NCBI RefSeq assembly: GCF_001949145.1
Contig: NW_019091564.1
Location: forward strand, 268,443-332,442
Direction of reading: 5' to 3'
Source of the DNA: Acanthaster planci
Lineage: Eukaryota; Echinodermata; Asteroidea; Valvatida; Acanthasteridae
Length of the DNA: 64,000 nt
This document shows positions 23,880 through 54,524 of the stretch, piece by piece. The position numbers and the translations under genes were made by a program. How positions within the stretch are numbered: position 1 is the first letter of the stretch; the number at the start of each line of letters is the position of its first letter. The notes under the pieces were generated by a model. It was not told the origin of the DNA and did not search any database. It saw only the letters and a program-made list of their open reading frames with translations.

Positions 23880-24040
23880 AATTTCGAAATACCCCACGTC
23901 ACGTACATCAACCTGTGCGTGTCATAGCGCCAGCGTAAGGCTTTCACGCGTACGTACGGCGGACAGATCAGTGGCTCACTCGGAATCGCGATACGAGCGA
24001 AGGGGCCGCAGCTGACTCTCAGCCGTTATTTACCGCGAGG
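23880..24040 (+). promoter_or_regulatory. CpG-rich promoter/5' UTR of WBP1L (candidate)
   Basis: CpG density rises abruptly here (CACGCGTACGTACGGCGG at ~23945, CGGAATCGCGATACGAGCGA) immediately before the ATG-containing first exon, in otherwise AT-rich DNA. No TATA box is evident. Confidence 0.5.
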
Positions 24041-40720
<16,680 letters not shown>

Positions 40721-43700
40721 GGCAAACTCAGTCGTAGGGGAGCAGATGTCGATAGCAGACGGTGCGGTTATTTCCTAACACTGAGATGCATGCAAGATAT
40801 TGCCAGTTTGGTGCCTGTTAATGTGTATGTGCAGATGCTTGTAGTCTGTGGCGATCTTAAAGGTCAGCCGATTACAAAGCTGCTAGTCCTCCACAGAGGA
40901 ATTGTTTTGTTGGTGATGGTGTTCATGCTTTTTAACGGAAACAGTTTACCCGCATATGTATCACCGAAATGTTACCCTTTCTTTTTTGCAAAACGGGAGT
41001 CCATTTAGTAATCAGAATAGCAATGCAAGGTGAGGCAGCTGTACAGTGTAGTTCTATTTATTTGTAGATTTTTCTTCCCAAAGATAATATTTTGTGTTCA
41101 CATGTGTCTGTGTTACCGGAACAAAAAGGATACGGCATTTTTGTTTACAAATTTGAGTCTTCAGCAACTAGCGTTATTGAGTCGAACGTGTGTTTGAGGG
41201 TTTTTTTCCCCCATACGTCTCTAATTACAAATGAATTTTGGTAATCACCTCTTAACAGTCTTCAATCCCTTACCCATTGGTAGGATTGAGAACTGCTTGG
41301 GTCAAATACAACTCAATCCGAGTTACTTGTTAAAGCATGCTTTTGTCAGAGTGGTCAGAATTATCTAATGCAATTGATTTTGTCACTTAATACATGTACT
41401 GCAGGTGTTATGCTGCTGTGCAGGAAATGCAATGTTACATTGAATTTGTTATTACCCAGTTTTGGTGGGGAGTGTGTTGTTTTATCCACTTTCCAACCTA
41501 AACTGAAATGGGATGTTTTGGCCAGTGCCTGAGATTGATCAGTGCATTATGAGTAGGCGTACCATACGTGTACCTCACAAGCACCTGTTTTGTGTTTTGT
41601 TTTCTTCCGCTTCGAGTTAAAAACTTTTTTGTTTTAGATTTCTCTGTCGTTTTTTGGTTTGTTTTTCCAAGCAAGCACGTTTCCGTACTAAAAATAATGC
41701 ACATTTACAAAGGTACATGTAGTTCTTGTAACGGCAGTGTTGACAAATGAAAAATGACTTCAAAGTTGTATTTGTGATTCGGCTGACTCCGAAATATTCT
41801 TGAAATTTCTTCAAGGTTGTAATATCTGTTGTGAAGGTGTCTTTATAGGTCACTAGTCATCCGTGCAATGTACGCGACATTGTTAAAAGCATAAAAAAGC
41901 ATATTTTCTACTTTTTATCATGATCTTCCTTATGGGAAAAATTGTGCCTAACACAGCTTTCACTGTCTTTGCTTTGTGTAAACACTTGTTTCACCCACCT
42001 ATGTACTGTACTATAGTACAAGCAAATGTGAACAGAAAGAATAATATTGCGTTTTTGCCTGCATGTGAGTTGTTAAAAAGTGTTTGCAAGGGCTCATAAT
42101 TGGACAGTGAACAATTCATCTGCAACACAGACGTAAAGCCAGCTGTCAGGAATGACACCGGTGTACATATTGAAGAAAATGACCAGAATGATTTCATTTA
42201 TTTCGGAATTTGTCATAAGATAGATTTAGATTTGAAACAAAACTACATTTAACACTAAAATCTCAGAGCTCCTGCATGACAAACAGTTGCATATACATGT
42301 ACAGGTAAGCAGTAGAGACTAGTGTAGACTTTCATATTACCTTTAATGTTTGAGATTCTTTGCAGAGTTTTTAAAGGACATATGTAACATCTGTAGTCTT
42401 TCAGTATGCAGAGTTTAAAGTACATGTACATTTACACCTTTTAGTTGTTGAAACATGTTCCAATCTTTGTCCCCCATTTTGCCTCTGCGATTTGTTACAA
42501 GTGTACAGAAAAGTTTGCTTGCTTCTTTTACATGTAGATCTGTGTATTAAGTTTGCATTCTAAATGCTTCAGCAATCCTTCATTGTTATTTATTAGTTTG
42601 ATGCATTCTTTAGAACAGGTGTCTATTTATTGGACACGTTTAAGTCCTTGTCAAATTTAGTGTTGTAACATTTTCTCACTTTTTTGGCATTTTGAAAACA
42701 CCCTCGGAAGTGTTCTAGGAGTAATTGTTGGTGTCCGCACATTTGGATTTGAAGGAATGAAATTGGAACACTCCTGTTTATTAGTTCCAGGTGTTCAGTG
42801 TGAGTTTGGTATGGATGAAAATCACTCATTGGACATACCATTAATGGCGAGGGAAGTTGCTGGCGGAAAAATTCCTGCCTGCTTATGCTATGACCCGCGA
42901 ACAGTATCGTGGGCATTTGTACAATTGCATCAGTGGTTTTTTTGGGGTCATTGGTGCTATTTTGATATTATGTGTGTTGCACCAACCGGTTGGTCACACA
43001 CATCAGGTTTTTTTTTCTCTTTTGCCTCGGTGGTTTTAAGGTGTAGAAGACAACAATTGTTGTTACAACTTTTTTGACTATTTTTGACAGTTGTAAATTG
43101 TTTAAAAGGAAATATTTTGCCTTTTTTCCCAAACGGGGAGCGTGCATCACTGTTAACTCTTGAAATATTGTCAGCTGCAGTGAACAAGGAGATTCTTTCC
43201 ATGAATTCTGCAGGAGTCACAAGCTTCAGGTCTTTTGAATTTTCCATAATTCACCTGGTCAGTTTCTTCAAGATAAAACAGTCGGAAGTGATGCATGTTT
43301 TTGAAGAATTGTTTGCTTCACATTGGAGCTGAGAGTTACATTTTGAAAAGCTCTGGCAACAGCTGTTGACTTCAACGTGAAAGTCGGCTTTTATGGTTGA
43401 TTGTATACCCATCTCTGCTTTAGTGTTACCTCCCTGGTGCGTTTACCAGTTTCAAGGTGCCCTGGCTGTCAGATCTAAGAAAAGCCTTCAGCCGCACAGG
43501 GAAACAGTGTACGTGGAATTTATGGCAGCCTATCTTATCAAGCCTTCAGATGTTGTTTAAATATTCAGGGTTGATGTTCAGTTGGTTGCTGAGGTTAAAA
43601 AAAAGAGTGTTTATTTGTGAAGGGTTTTACCTCTTTGATTTAATGTTTGAACCCTGACCAAGGGTCAAGATCACCATAAATATCTAAGAAAGTTGAATTT

Positions 43701-43770
43701 CGTCGGACTAAATCTAGTTTGTATATAGTAATAAAATACTTTGTAAATAAAGTAAAGTACAGTATTCCCC
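40721..43770 (+). other. WBP1L 3' untranslated region (~3 kb, inferred)
   Basis: AT-rich, T-rich non-coding sequence after the stop at 40718-40720. Two canonical AATAAA hexamers (43730-43735 and 43746-43751) are the first strong signals. Open frames inside (e.g. 42757-43077) have no recognisable domain. Confidence 0.5.
43730..43751 (+). terminator. Candidate polyadenylation signals of WBP1L
   Basis: Two AATAAA hexamers 16 bases apart, followed by a GT/T-rich stretch at about 43830-43870. Confidence 0.5.
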
Positions 43771-46368
43771 CTGTATAATGTCATGCCAAAGAAGTATACA
43801 TTAATACAAAGAAAAAAGTATTTCTTGTGCTGACTTTGTGAGTTTGTTTTGTTGGTTTTGACCGGGTATTGTGTGGGTATTCAGGGATTGTTTGCTGTTA
43901 AAATCGGAATTGTGATAGAAATCATTTCATTTAACCTCGGAATTATAGAGTTTTTCCTTTAACTTCAGCGACCAAATTTCTAAGCGCTCACAGGAAAGTG
44001 GAAACCTCTTTTCTATTGTTTCGGCTCGGGCAGTAAGCTAGCTACATGTCCCTGGTGGAAGAAACACGCAAGCAGGCATATGTATTTCGTTTGGGAAAAT
44101 GATATTTTAACTTCCCGTCCAGAGATACTCCCATGAGGACGTTTGTCCGTGATGGTGTTCCAAGTGAAACGTGACTGATCGTTCCGGCGGGCAGTCAAAG
44201 CACGGGTGATTGCGTGCTTGGAACCTGGTGGAAGTTCCTGCTTGTCCAAAGCCCCTTGCGTAATTGCGTATGGTCTTTTGCAGGAACAAAACTGTCTGCG
44301 ACGATTTAGGCCCTATTATCGCGCACTGTGGCTCTTCACACACACCATGCCCCTCGCCCTTTTCATTGCTCCCGAGTCCAGGTTGTACGTATACCGTTGT
44401 ATTATTGTAGGTAAGTGATACGCTCGTGCCGGCTAAGCGATTTCCTGTCAAATTGCATTATCTGCGGCTTTTGTGCTGTTTTTGTTTGTCTTGTTTCGTC
44501 ATCCTTCCCCGTGGCCCTTTGTTAGTGTTGCCGCCTTTTTAAAAGCCCAAAGTCCACATCCCGTGGGGAAAAGGGGGGACAGATCGAAGGCCGCAACAGG
44601 TGATTTTTTTTCATTTGCCTGACGTCCCTGTAGAAATCTGACAAATTTGAGCTGACACTTCATATGCAAGTTAGCTCACTGAAAACATCTTTGAGAAAGG
44701 ATCGTTCATTGGTTCATTGCTGCGCACGTACACTACAATGAGTCAACGGAAAAGACTTTACGATAGCAAAATATCCAGCCTGTTCACAAATACAGCATTG
44801 AGGTTTGAACAGCAGAAAGGCACATTTTTACAACACTGCAACTATAACATCTGGTGCAATTATGCCCTTCGTTTTGTCTAGTAGGTATCCCATCGTGAAG
44901 GCTGAAATTGTCAAATGAAGAGCTTTCTTTCACCCAGGCTTCATGCCATCTCTCACCAGCTTACAACCCGACAAAACTTTGATAATTGAAAGATTTGATT
45001 TTAGCTTTGCCCTCGCCCCCCACCACCCCGCGCCTTTTTCCCTCGCTAAACTGTCCCTAGGTCCCACTGTGACCCCACCAATCGGACGGACCGTGACTAT
45101 GGCGCGGCTCATCATAAATTGGCTTGAATGACGTACATGTGTATGTTTTAGATGATTTGGCCGTACGGTCTGGGTCGTGCACTTCATGTATGAAGCCCCA
45201 CAATCTGAATTTGTACGGATGTATGAAAAGTTTAGTGCAGCATCTATGGCTGAGGTGAAACACGATTGGCTCAGCTGAAGCAAGAATAGGATGGGTTTGT
45301 TAGTTGTCATTGCCATAGCTGACCATGCTCAGGCTACAACTTTCACCTTGATTTGTCATGGCAGTGACTTTCCTGTGGCTGTAGGTCCAAAACTGTCCAC
45401 TAATACTGTATAGACATCATGGGCATTCCCAACTTCGGTTGAAGAGAAAGCTTTATGAGAAAAAGGACATGGACGACTAAACACTATCATGAAATTGTAC
45501 TGAAAATAAATTAAGAAAAGGAACAACAGTCACTGACGGATTGTAAGAAGAATATTTTGGATGGCAGGCAGGGCAGGGACCGGGAGATGAGCGTAACAAT
45601 TCTGCATTAGTGGGGCATCAAAGCGACAGCAAACTGGAGCCACCCAAGTCGTAACATGCAAAAAGTGCCTGTAAACTAAAATTAAAACTTTAAAAACTGG
45701 TCACAGCCCAGTTGGCACTTAAGTCATATTTTAATTCTGCTAGATAGCCAAAGTTTGTGCATGCCCGACTACAGGTCGAGAAAGTTGGGCATGGGCAAAT
45801 GAAGTTGGCCCTTCATCTCGCAGTTTTGCCAAGCATCGGTTGACATGATGACACGAAGCGCAGCAACATCATTCACTGCAAAAACCAGCTAGCCAGCCGC
45901 AACATAACACAATGGCGCCCTCTACAATATTTTCGCTTTAGAAAAAGATGGCTGCCTCCACGATCGACGAAGTGGATTGTCATTATATGCCGTAGGCCAG
46001 GGTAATGTTTGAATTTGTGTTGGGCTCAATCGGCTGATCTGCACATTTGTCCTGCCACTCTTCACGCAATCCTCCACTTTATTTTCTTTTGTTTAAACAA
46101 TCTTCCATAACTGTGAATTTACAAGGAAAGGCGATTGGCTAATGTCATGTTAATGCCAATTGCGCGCGGCTTTGGCATGTATGGTGGAGTTATGGATAAT
46201 GATTGATGCCATGGTTAGGCCTGTATCATAGAGCTCCTTTTTTATAGCTCCATAGTTATATCGACATGATCGACATGGTCATCTGGTCATCATACTTCAT
46301 AGACCTGCATCTAGGGTGTGTGTAAAATCATATTGAAATTGGAAGATTTGGAACTGTTACAGTGTTAG

Positions 46369-46566
46369 GGGGAAGAGTTTCATTTAAGGATGCCAGTACA
46401 GTGACTTAACCATCAGAAAGCAAAAACATGTCCAGAAAAGTACAATTTAGGAGGGAAAATACCAAGTCGTTACTGACAAGTGACATGACTGAGAAAACAC
46501 TTTCAAGCCAGTCCCTTGGGCTTGTGCACAGGGTGTAAAGTGGCGTCCGTATATGCAACTCTTTCC
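46369..46566 (-). mobile_element. GGACGCC-family MITE, copy D
   Basis: Ends GGGGAAGAGTTTCATTTAAG (mutated left) and GTCCGTATATGCAACTCTTT (right). The interior CAGAAAGCAAAAACATGTCC, TACAATTTAGGAGGGAAAAT and GCTTGTGCACAGGGTGTAAA matches copy C in the same orientation. Confidence 0.75.
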
Positions 46567-48610
46567 TTGTCGGGGTTAATATAATAATCATAAAGCCAAT
46601 GCAGTTTACCAATCACGCAGGTCTAAAGTTCAGGCGATCATGCAGATCAACCAATTGCACCTTGTGTGGACACTCATGGAGGAATGTTTGTGTCGATTCA
46701 GTTCTTTACTTGACCCTATCTCCGTAGGGTGTGTGTAAAATTATATTGTAATTGGAGGATTTTCTAATCAGAAAAAAGTGTCAGTTCAAATGACCAATAT
46801 GAAGTTAGTTACTTACATTTATTCCATCCATGGCCGTTTGACAGTAACTAGTCTGATATTCAATGTTGAATATTTAAGTAACAATTTGACATTCTGCGTG
46901 TGATCCGGATGCACCCCCCTCCCACCAGCTAGTATTCTGGTTGCAACAGAAGCGATGGAGTGCAAAACTTAAAAAACAAGCTTCACCACAATGCACATCA
47001 ATTCAAATCAAATTAATTTCACTTTATTTCCACATGCGACAAAATGTTGGATATGTAGTGCAAAGCAGAAGAAAGTGTATAAATAATACATACAGTATGT
47101 GGAGGGATCTCATAAAAAGCAAAGCTTGCTGAGAATGGGAACCCTATTTACAGATTTCAGCAAGTTTCATGAGTGAGAGATTTTAAGAAATCATTAATGA
47201 TAACAATGCCTTTTACATGTACAATGTCTAAACAGAAATATTGATTCATGAATACGTGGCTTAATCAAGAATAGAAGGTAGATACAAGGTTTTCATTAAA
47301 TTTAAGACTACGAAATCGAGATCAATTGGGAAATTCCAGCGAGAGGAAATGCATACATCAAAGTTCTAACTCGGATTGTGACTTACAAGGAAAGCTACAT
47401 TGCTTCTTGAAGGTTGACAAGTAGCTTATTTACATTATTTATTTACATTAGTGGCCAAATCTTTTGTTGAAAAAACTTCAAATTCATTGGGTTAAATACT
47501 GGCACTTTAACCTTCATAATACATGTTGTTGAACCTCTGTGAAAAATTTTAGTATCATAAAATTCCGTCCAAAATTAAAAAACGGTGACGTCTGGAACGT
47601 TGTGCACTTGAAAAAAATCTCAGAAAATCTCACATAAACATTTAAGAAATTCTTAAGATGATAAATTGTAATAGATTAAAATTACTGGTAGCTCCACTAA
47701 CACACCTAACCATAAGTATGTTAGAAATTACTTTCATATTCTTGGGCACATTTCAAACAAGTTCATTTTTGCATTTACATTAAGCCAGAGTAAAATTTCA
47801 TCAGTGGGTGAGTAAAACTGAGAATTTTGAATCAGAATATTGGGATTTTGATGAAATTCCATTTATAACGAAATCTGAGGTAAAAAAAAATATTGCTCTG
47901 GCAAGGCACCAGAGGCAAAAAATTGAAGTGCACCATGTTGGGGCCCGGGGCTGCTCCACGTTAGGGTACATCAACAATATCTGATGTTTTCATCAAAACT
48001 TTTTCAGTCAATCAAAATGATGTACATGTACATCAAGACCATGCCCCGGGATAAACTTCTTTTCAAAGTGTTTCTGTCCTCCTTAGCAACCCCTGCCTCT
48101 ATTTCAAGCAGCGTAATGCAGTATTCCATGGACACGGCTTTGACTAAACTCTTGTTGTTGGAATTCTTCACTTGCAAACCACAGTAGGAAAGTGAATGCA
48201 TCACACCAAACTTTTCTCTAATTGAAATAAAATACCCAAACCCCATTCCCAGCCTCAAGCTTACATTGAGCTGATCTCATGGGGTTTTGGGGGTCAAACA
48301 AGCCCTGTAAGTGACATTTTTTATACCAACATTATTATTGTTTTGTTGCATTCCATTGTTTCTACTACAACCAGAATGCCAGCATAGGGCTTTGTTAGGG
48401 GTGTGCATCCTGAGCACTTGACGAATGTCAAACTGTTGCTTATGCAGCACTGAATATCAAAAGGTTCCTTGTTCAACATTGAATGTCGAACAAGGAATAA
48501 GTAACTTCACACTGCCGTTCAAATGGCTTACGCCGTGTACATGTGTGGTACACCTGTCCTCTTAGACCTTGCCTATTTAAAATGCGCTTGAACCATTTTT
48601 CAAAAAGAGA

Positions 48611-48711
48611 ACACTTGACACCCTGTGCACAAACCCTATGAGACTGGTCTGAAAAGTTCATAGATCCTTTTCACAGGATTTCAAGTGATGTCCTGATATG
48701 GAACTCTTTCG
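48611..48711 (+). mobile_element. GGACGCC-family MITE, internally deleted copy E
   Basis: Starts ACACTTGACACCCTGTGCAC..., continues AGACTGGTCTGAAAAG, then jumps to the right end TGATGTCCTGATATGGAACT. The left terminus and the middle of the family sequence are missing. Confidence 0.6.
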
Positions 48712-50067
48712 AAATTTTTTTTAGTTGAAAAAAAACATAAAAAAGCTTGGCCTTTGGATTCCGTAGCCTTTGTTTGTTTGATAAGTTAGGCCATGTGTTC
48801 TTTCTTTTATGGTCCCATGATACCAGCAACCTTTGTGACCTTTAATCATGAAACAAGAGTTGCCTGTACCAGGATATTTTGCTAAGTGATAAATCATGGA
48901 CAACACGGAAGGGGAAGATGAAACTCATAAAAGTAGCTGCCAGTAGGCCTAGGCCTCACAGTCTGAACCATGAGCTAATCTGTGAGTATTTGGCTGAGTT
49001 ACTCAAGCTACATGTTTATATGCAACTACAAGTTTTGCAAATGTGTCATCGGTATCTTACTCGATATCTTGCTCATTAAGAACTTCAGCTTTGAGGCAGA
49101 GAATAGATCTGCTCTGTGTTGAAAGATCATCTCAAGAAGTGCTCTTGCACACAATGGGTGTGTGAAATGCTGATGTTTAGCATATCGGTGCACTTGGGGT
49201 GTCAGGTGGCGCAAAACCTTTGAAGCTCTTTTACTGTGTGTGATGAGCCTTGCATGAATCAAACAGTAAATTTAACAATTTACTAATCCCAATTCTGCTT
49301 TTTTTAAATATCAGATGTCTATTGAAGTCTAATTGATGAATGGCTGAGGTGACACAGCAGTAGGGGTGCGGTTTGTTTGAGGCACCCAACGGATACTGTG
49401 ACAGAGAGCTCGTCTGTTCAGCAAAGGGCTTTGGAGTGGAGATTTGCACTTACGATACATTCAGACTCTCCATTTATTGGCGTTCTGACCAGGAAAATAA
49501 CACTGCTATAGAGAGAGAAAAATGCATGTGCTTCTGGTCTAACCAATCTGTGACTTGGACTGACCACTGTGCCACAGGTTTATTTTTGGTAGGGAATGAT
49601 CCTCAACCATGAAACTCCGACCGCTCTCTTCATCAACTGTCGGCTGTCTGCCCTGTCAGACTTCAAATTAGCGTAGGTTTTGGATGTACACTGCCAATGC
49701 TTGCTGATCTTGAGCAACAGTTTATCATCTTGCCACGACTCTTGGGACCATTTCTCAAGTCCTTCAGCAGGATTAATGCTTTTTTGAAATGTTGATAGCA
49801 CGTGGAATGAGTAATTTCCAGGTTTTAATCCATGCAATTCAAGACTCACTATGTTGACAGAGAGCACACAGTTGTCAGTGGTAATTGTTCAGTGACTGAA
49901 TTTGACTGTCTTACTTTTGGCTCTGAATTGACATGCATGTGCTTGGCTAACACTGGTTGACCAGAAATGGGTGTGACGTTAAGTGCCTGAGAAAAAGTCA
50001 GCTGACCTGCAGAGGAAGACCTGTGTTTGAAGTGTCATTGATACAGAGACATTTGTAAAGACTTACC

Positions 50068-53000
50068 ATGGCGGTGAATAAGAAATCCAAAGATAGTGGC
50101 GCCAGCTGCATGAACATTAACAGCATCTCCCAACAAACGTCCATTAGTAAATGGGTGTGGAACCGTCCCATCGCCCACCCAGCCTCCGTGTGCACCGCGT
50201 CAGCCGTCGGCGTTCATTTGCGGGCCAACGTGGGGTCTTGTCAGCGCCGACTGCTCAACGAGATCTCCTGCTGTCTGTATGGCCGGGTGGCACCATCGGG
50301 CTTCTCGGATTTTTCCAAGCAGAACGGCCACGAGGCAATCTTCAACCTGGAGTTCTCCCCCCATGGGTATGAGCAAAGAGCAGTCCTCTCTCTGACATCG
50401 TAAATGGTGGAATTATGTTGGTTTGCAAGAATATGCAAATTAAAAGAATTTAGCTTGTTGTGACAAACTTCCCACAAACTAAATTGCTTCAGTGGACTTC
50501 ACATTATACTATTGAACAACTCGGAGCAAGAACGTAGCTAGCATTTGAAACTTGAGTTTCTAAAGTTGCCTCGAAGTTGAATCGATAATTAAGATGTCCA
50601 AGCTGCATAATTGTTATGATTTTAACCCTTTTATGTATTTTTACATTGAAATAGGGTCCCGAAATAGCTTTCAGGTTGTCCAAATTACACCCAGACACCC
50701 CTTCGAGTAAACTGTGCACTTGAGTCATTTAAGGATGCATAAATTCTAGTGCATAGGTTTCAAAGTGCCGACAATCCTTTTGAGCTTTGTAGAACGTTAC
50801 ATTTAATTCAGGAGCTCTGCTTTATTGAAGTATGTAACATGTGACTCAGAAGTGGAACCATCAGTGGTAACCAATTTCTCCCTACTGTTTGCAGTGATAT
50901 TCTTGTGGCAGCATGTGAGGAGAATAGCATGTTGCTATTTGATCCGTTGACCACCAAGCATATAACAGCAGTCCGAAACGCTCACTCAGACTGTGTCAAC
51001 TGCATCAGGTGCGTGTAGGTCAATTCCAATGCGTGCTTTCCAGCGTTTGTAAATGGGAAACATAGACACTTTAATACCTGTCAGAAGCAGAAAGAGCCAT
51101 TCATTTAGATAAATGAGCATCATCACACCCGGTTGTTGACTATTTGTCTGTGACAAGCGTATATTATTTCATTGCCTCCAGATGACAATGAGCCAGTTTC
51201 TTGATTTTTCAACTTCTTGTTTGTCTTTCAAATAAATCTGACTAGATGGGTATTGGTGAATCCACACTTTTTCTAACAACTTCAAGAAATTAGTGTCAAT
51301 TTTCCAAAACAACTGAGTTGTGCTTTGCCAAGAAATTTCTTCATGTTTCCAATGTGTCTTCCTAAACCAAAAGTTGGAGAAGCTATCCAGAGAGCATTGT
51401 CATGCAAAAAGTTTGCAAAGCCAACTGCAGTCAAATTTTCCATATCTCAGACAGCAAACTGCGAACGATTATTCAGTGTCTTTTATTAATCAATGTGTAG
51501 ATTTCTGGACAGCAGAACGTTTGCATCAGGGTCTGACGACACCACCATTGCATTGTGGGATATCCGCAACCTGAAGCAGAAGGTGCGGTGCCTGCATGGA
51601 CATAGCAACTGGGTCAAGAGCATCGAGTACTGCCAGCGGACGCGACGGCTGGTCACCTCGGCGTTTGACGGCAACGTGGTCTCCTGGGACATCAACAGGT
51701 GAGGGAACAGGCAAAGCTCAGGGCCCAGTGGACCTATATGCACTAATGCATTTATGCTTTCCTACATATGAATGCGTGATCTGTGCGACCGGATTTTCCA
51801 ATTGGCACAGTAGGCACTGTACTCAGGACCCATGAAAAATGATCGGGCAACAAACAATGGAGGATCTCTGAACGTCCCGTAGGCATTACCCCAAAACACA
51901 AGCATCAACATTCACTTGCAAAGTTTAAGTCGTGAACTGTCTCCGAATATTCGATTTGGGGAAAGTGTCACATAGGCTTGTTCGTCAGTTCATCGGAACT
52001 CCAGCTTAGCATCAACATGAAATGCAACATTCCACTACAGCATTGTTACTTGTCCCAAAAGCAGAAGGCCCACGGAACACACTGCCAACTAGGACCCATG
52101 AGACATTTAATCTGGCCCTGGTCATCCTCATGTAGCTCCCACAAGAAATGTACATGTCAACACAGGGCAGTCATCATTACATGGGCCTAGTGCATGGCAC
52201 AGAAATTTGCTCAACTCAGAAAATACTCGTTTAGCAAAGGCTACTCGTCACCAAAAAGTTGTGCATCGTATGTTTCCATTTTCAGGGGACTTTTGCACAT
52301 CCATTTTGTACTTAGCAGCTCTGTGAAATTGACTCGTTGCAGTGGATGCTGTTTTATTGTTAAAAAGGGGTCCTACTTTTAAAATTTAAACTTGTTTTCA
52401 TTTGATGAAATTCAAGAGGCAAAAAACTGACATAATAGTGAAACACGTAACAAGGAAAATTTTCTTTGTGCTATAAGAAGAAAATTGCATTAAATTGCTA
52501 TTAGGAATGCAGATCTATGATCTTGAGAGTTTTGTTTTTGGCCAGGTGCTTTCCTGGCCGTTATGCACTTGAAATTTGGCCAACCCATTTTGTTTCCCCT
52601 AGCTATGAGGAGAAGGGCACACCACACGAAAAAGTCTTTTACATCGAGTCGCTGATGCGGACACGCCTCACACCCGACTGCACCAAGCTGGTCATGTCGA
52701 CAGCTGGGGGGTTCTACATCCTCATCCACGATCTCGACCTCTCCACCCTGAACTCCGACCTGGCTGGCATTAACTTCACCCGCCACATCCAGCTGGACAG
52801 TCTGGGGGAGGAGGTGGAGGGAACGCCCGCCTGGGTGTGCCGCCGGGCTGGCCAGAGTCCAACGAGGCGGGGCCGGAATCGGATGGAGCTGGTGGCCGAC
52901 TTCCCAGAGGGCAGCAAGGCATCGTGCATCTCGTCCCTCGTGGTGCATCCTCAGGGGTGGGCCATGATATCCAGATATACCACTAGAGATGACGACGCTG

Positions 53001-54524
53001 AGGTGAGAATGATATTGTGTCCGGGGGCATGAATTGGGCGGGGGAGAATGGCCCAAAACTGCTCAGCATTCATCAGGAAATAAATACAGCGTTTTATATT
53101 GTGATACGATGTAATCTTAGAGCTAATGCTAATGCGACAGAAGTGAGAAAGCATTATGATGTCATTTTCTTTTTGTTATTCATCCTCACCTGCCTCAAAG
53201 CTGGTTCCTACTTGGTACAAACTCAAAATTGAATAGTCAGATCAAATTTTCATGCTGCAAATTACATTTCAGCTCAAGTGAATTTCACTGAAAATGTTTT
53301 GCCAAAAGTATAAACCAGTCTTTCTGCTGAAAATGCCAATTTTCTAAGCAATATTAGGATAAGATTCAGGGTAGCCTTGGGCTCAGTTGGCGCTTTCAGT
53401 TTCCTTTATAGAAAACAGTAAAAAGGTACTCATCAAACAAGATGGGTAGAAATGGACAATTCCATTGCAATAGAAGGACACTTTTTCATCAAAAGTGGCT
53501 GTTGGTATACTTCGACGAGTGAAATGGTAAAAGAACCACTGATGATGTACCACTTCTAGCACTAACTTTAAGTTGCACTTTTAAATTTCTTAAAAATTCG
53601 CTAATGAGGTTTCCTCTGAATGATGCTCTATAAGTGAAAGTGTGTTATTCCATTGCCATACAGATATTTATGGTAGGGTTCACAAAACTAAGTAGCCTGG
53701 ACTGAAATGAGATAAGTACATGTACAGGCACCTTTCACTGGACACTTACCGGTCCAGATGCCGTAAGCCTACTACCGCCATACCAAAATTAACTGAAGAT
53801 GAGTTTGGCAAGAGCACAGTAGTGAGATGGAAGTTGGTCGCGACGACAAACTTAACTACACATGCAATATAATCTCTCTGTTTATGTTGAGCACAGGAGT
53901 ATAGCATGGCATTTAGAACAGTGCCATGCCACTCCTTGTCAGAATGGTGATAGTGTGGCAGATCCTGTCAAGCCAAAGAGATTTGCCAAGCCAAATGATG
54001 CTGGATGCCATAGCAGTAATGTGTCCAGTGTTTGAAGTATCACATTATTTGCATTTGACATGGTGAGTAGCATGTTGTCAAGATTGGTTTTCAACAATAT
54101 AAGGCTTAACTGGCATCCTGACGTTTTCTTGTAACAGTGGACGTGCGTTCATGATCTTCAAGACCCTGTGGACATACAATCTGAGGGTGAGACAACGGGG
54201 TCCTCCACCCAGCCAGCCAAGCGGCTCATGTACTACACCAGGGAGCCCACGGATGGCCGGGGCTATATCAAGGAGCTGAGCGTCAGCCCCGACGGCCGCC
54301 TCATCTGCTCCAGCTACGGCTTCGGCATCCGCCTGCTGGCCTTCGATGACCACTCCAGCGAGCTGTGCGACATCCAACCCCAGGCCGTGCGTGAGCTGCG
54401 GCAGGTCAAGTTCCTGGTGCGGCACAAGAGCACGGTGCTGACCTCGCGATTTTCACCCACCCACTGCTTACTGGTGTCCGGGAGCATGTGCGGGAGGGTG
54501 GCATTCTATCAGCCCAAACTGTGA
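50068..54524 (+). CDS. DCAF10: DCAF10 (WDR32) orthologue, CUL4-DDB1 substrate receptor
   Basis: Five coding exons: 50068-50366, 50895-51008, 51501-51698, 52603-53002, 54138-54524; 1398 nt, 465 aa plus TGA (human 559 aa, longer mainly at the N-terminus and in a Ser-rich loop). The ATG sits in a strong context (ACCATGG) with an in-frame TAA 12 bases upstream. WD40 repeats: NGHEAIFNLEFSPHG (~residue 86), AHSDCVNCIRFLDSRTFASGSDDTTIALWDIR (to 160), LHGHSNWVKSIEY with TSAFDGNVVSWDINR (to ~204), then MRTRLTPDCTKLVMSTAGGFYILIHDLDL. C-terminal blades GRGYIKELSVSPDGRLICSS and FSPTHCLLVSG...CGRVAFYQPK end the protein. The WDxR motif WDIR at 157-160 is the DDB1-contacting signature of DCAFs. The loop near residues 275-300 (RRAGQSPTRRGRNR) replaces the long Ser-rich loop of human DCAF10. 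All joins are in phase. Confidence 0.93.
52200..52336. repeat. Decayed fragment of the GGGGCCA/GCTTAAG MITE (possible)
   Basis: TTAGCAGCTCTGTGAAATTG at about 52314-52333 resembles the right end of the element at 18171-18415, and TTTAGCAAAGGCTACTCGTC near 52231 could be interior sequence. Weak. Confidence 0.3.

Larger units (their letters stand above)
19241..23880. other. Intergenic region between SRSF10 and WBP1L
   Basis: No convincing coding sequence on either strand; the longest frames are under 90 codons and unrelated to known domains. It contains an inverted-repeat element (19766-19918), a weakly tRNA-like stretch (about 20258-20352), C-runs (19979, 21548, 22870) and a 23-base tandem duplication (23756-23801). 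Confidence 0.6.
43771..50010. other. Intergenic / 5' non-coding region before DCAF10
   Basis: No protein gene recognised. Notable content: a somewhat CpG-rich stretch at 44030-44600 that includes an isolated strong donor-like GTAAGT at 44411; ATGGCGCCC and AAGATGGCTGCC (YY1-like) at 45912 and 45948; two MITE copies (46369-46566, 48611-48711); and fragments of the TTAA-element family near 46312-46370 and 46722-46765. The promoter of DCAF10 should lie here but cannot be fixed. Confidence 0.5.

Noticed and set aside
44107-44451. 114-codon minus-strand frame before DCAF10
   Set aside because: No recognisable domain, no splice partners, and a plus-strand frame of similar quality overlaps it.
52490-53056. 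188-codon minus-strand frame opposite DCAF10 exon 4
   Set aside because: Shadow of the conserved WD40 coding exon.
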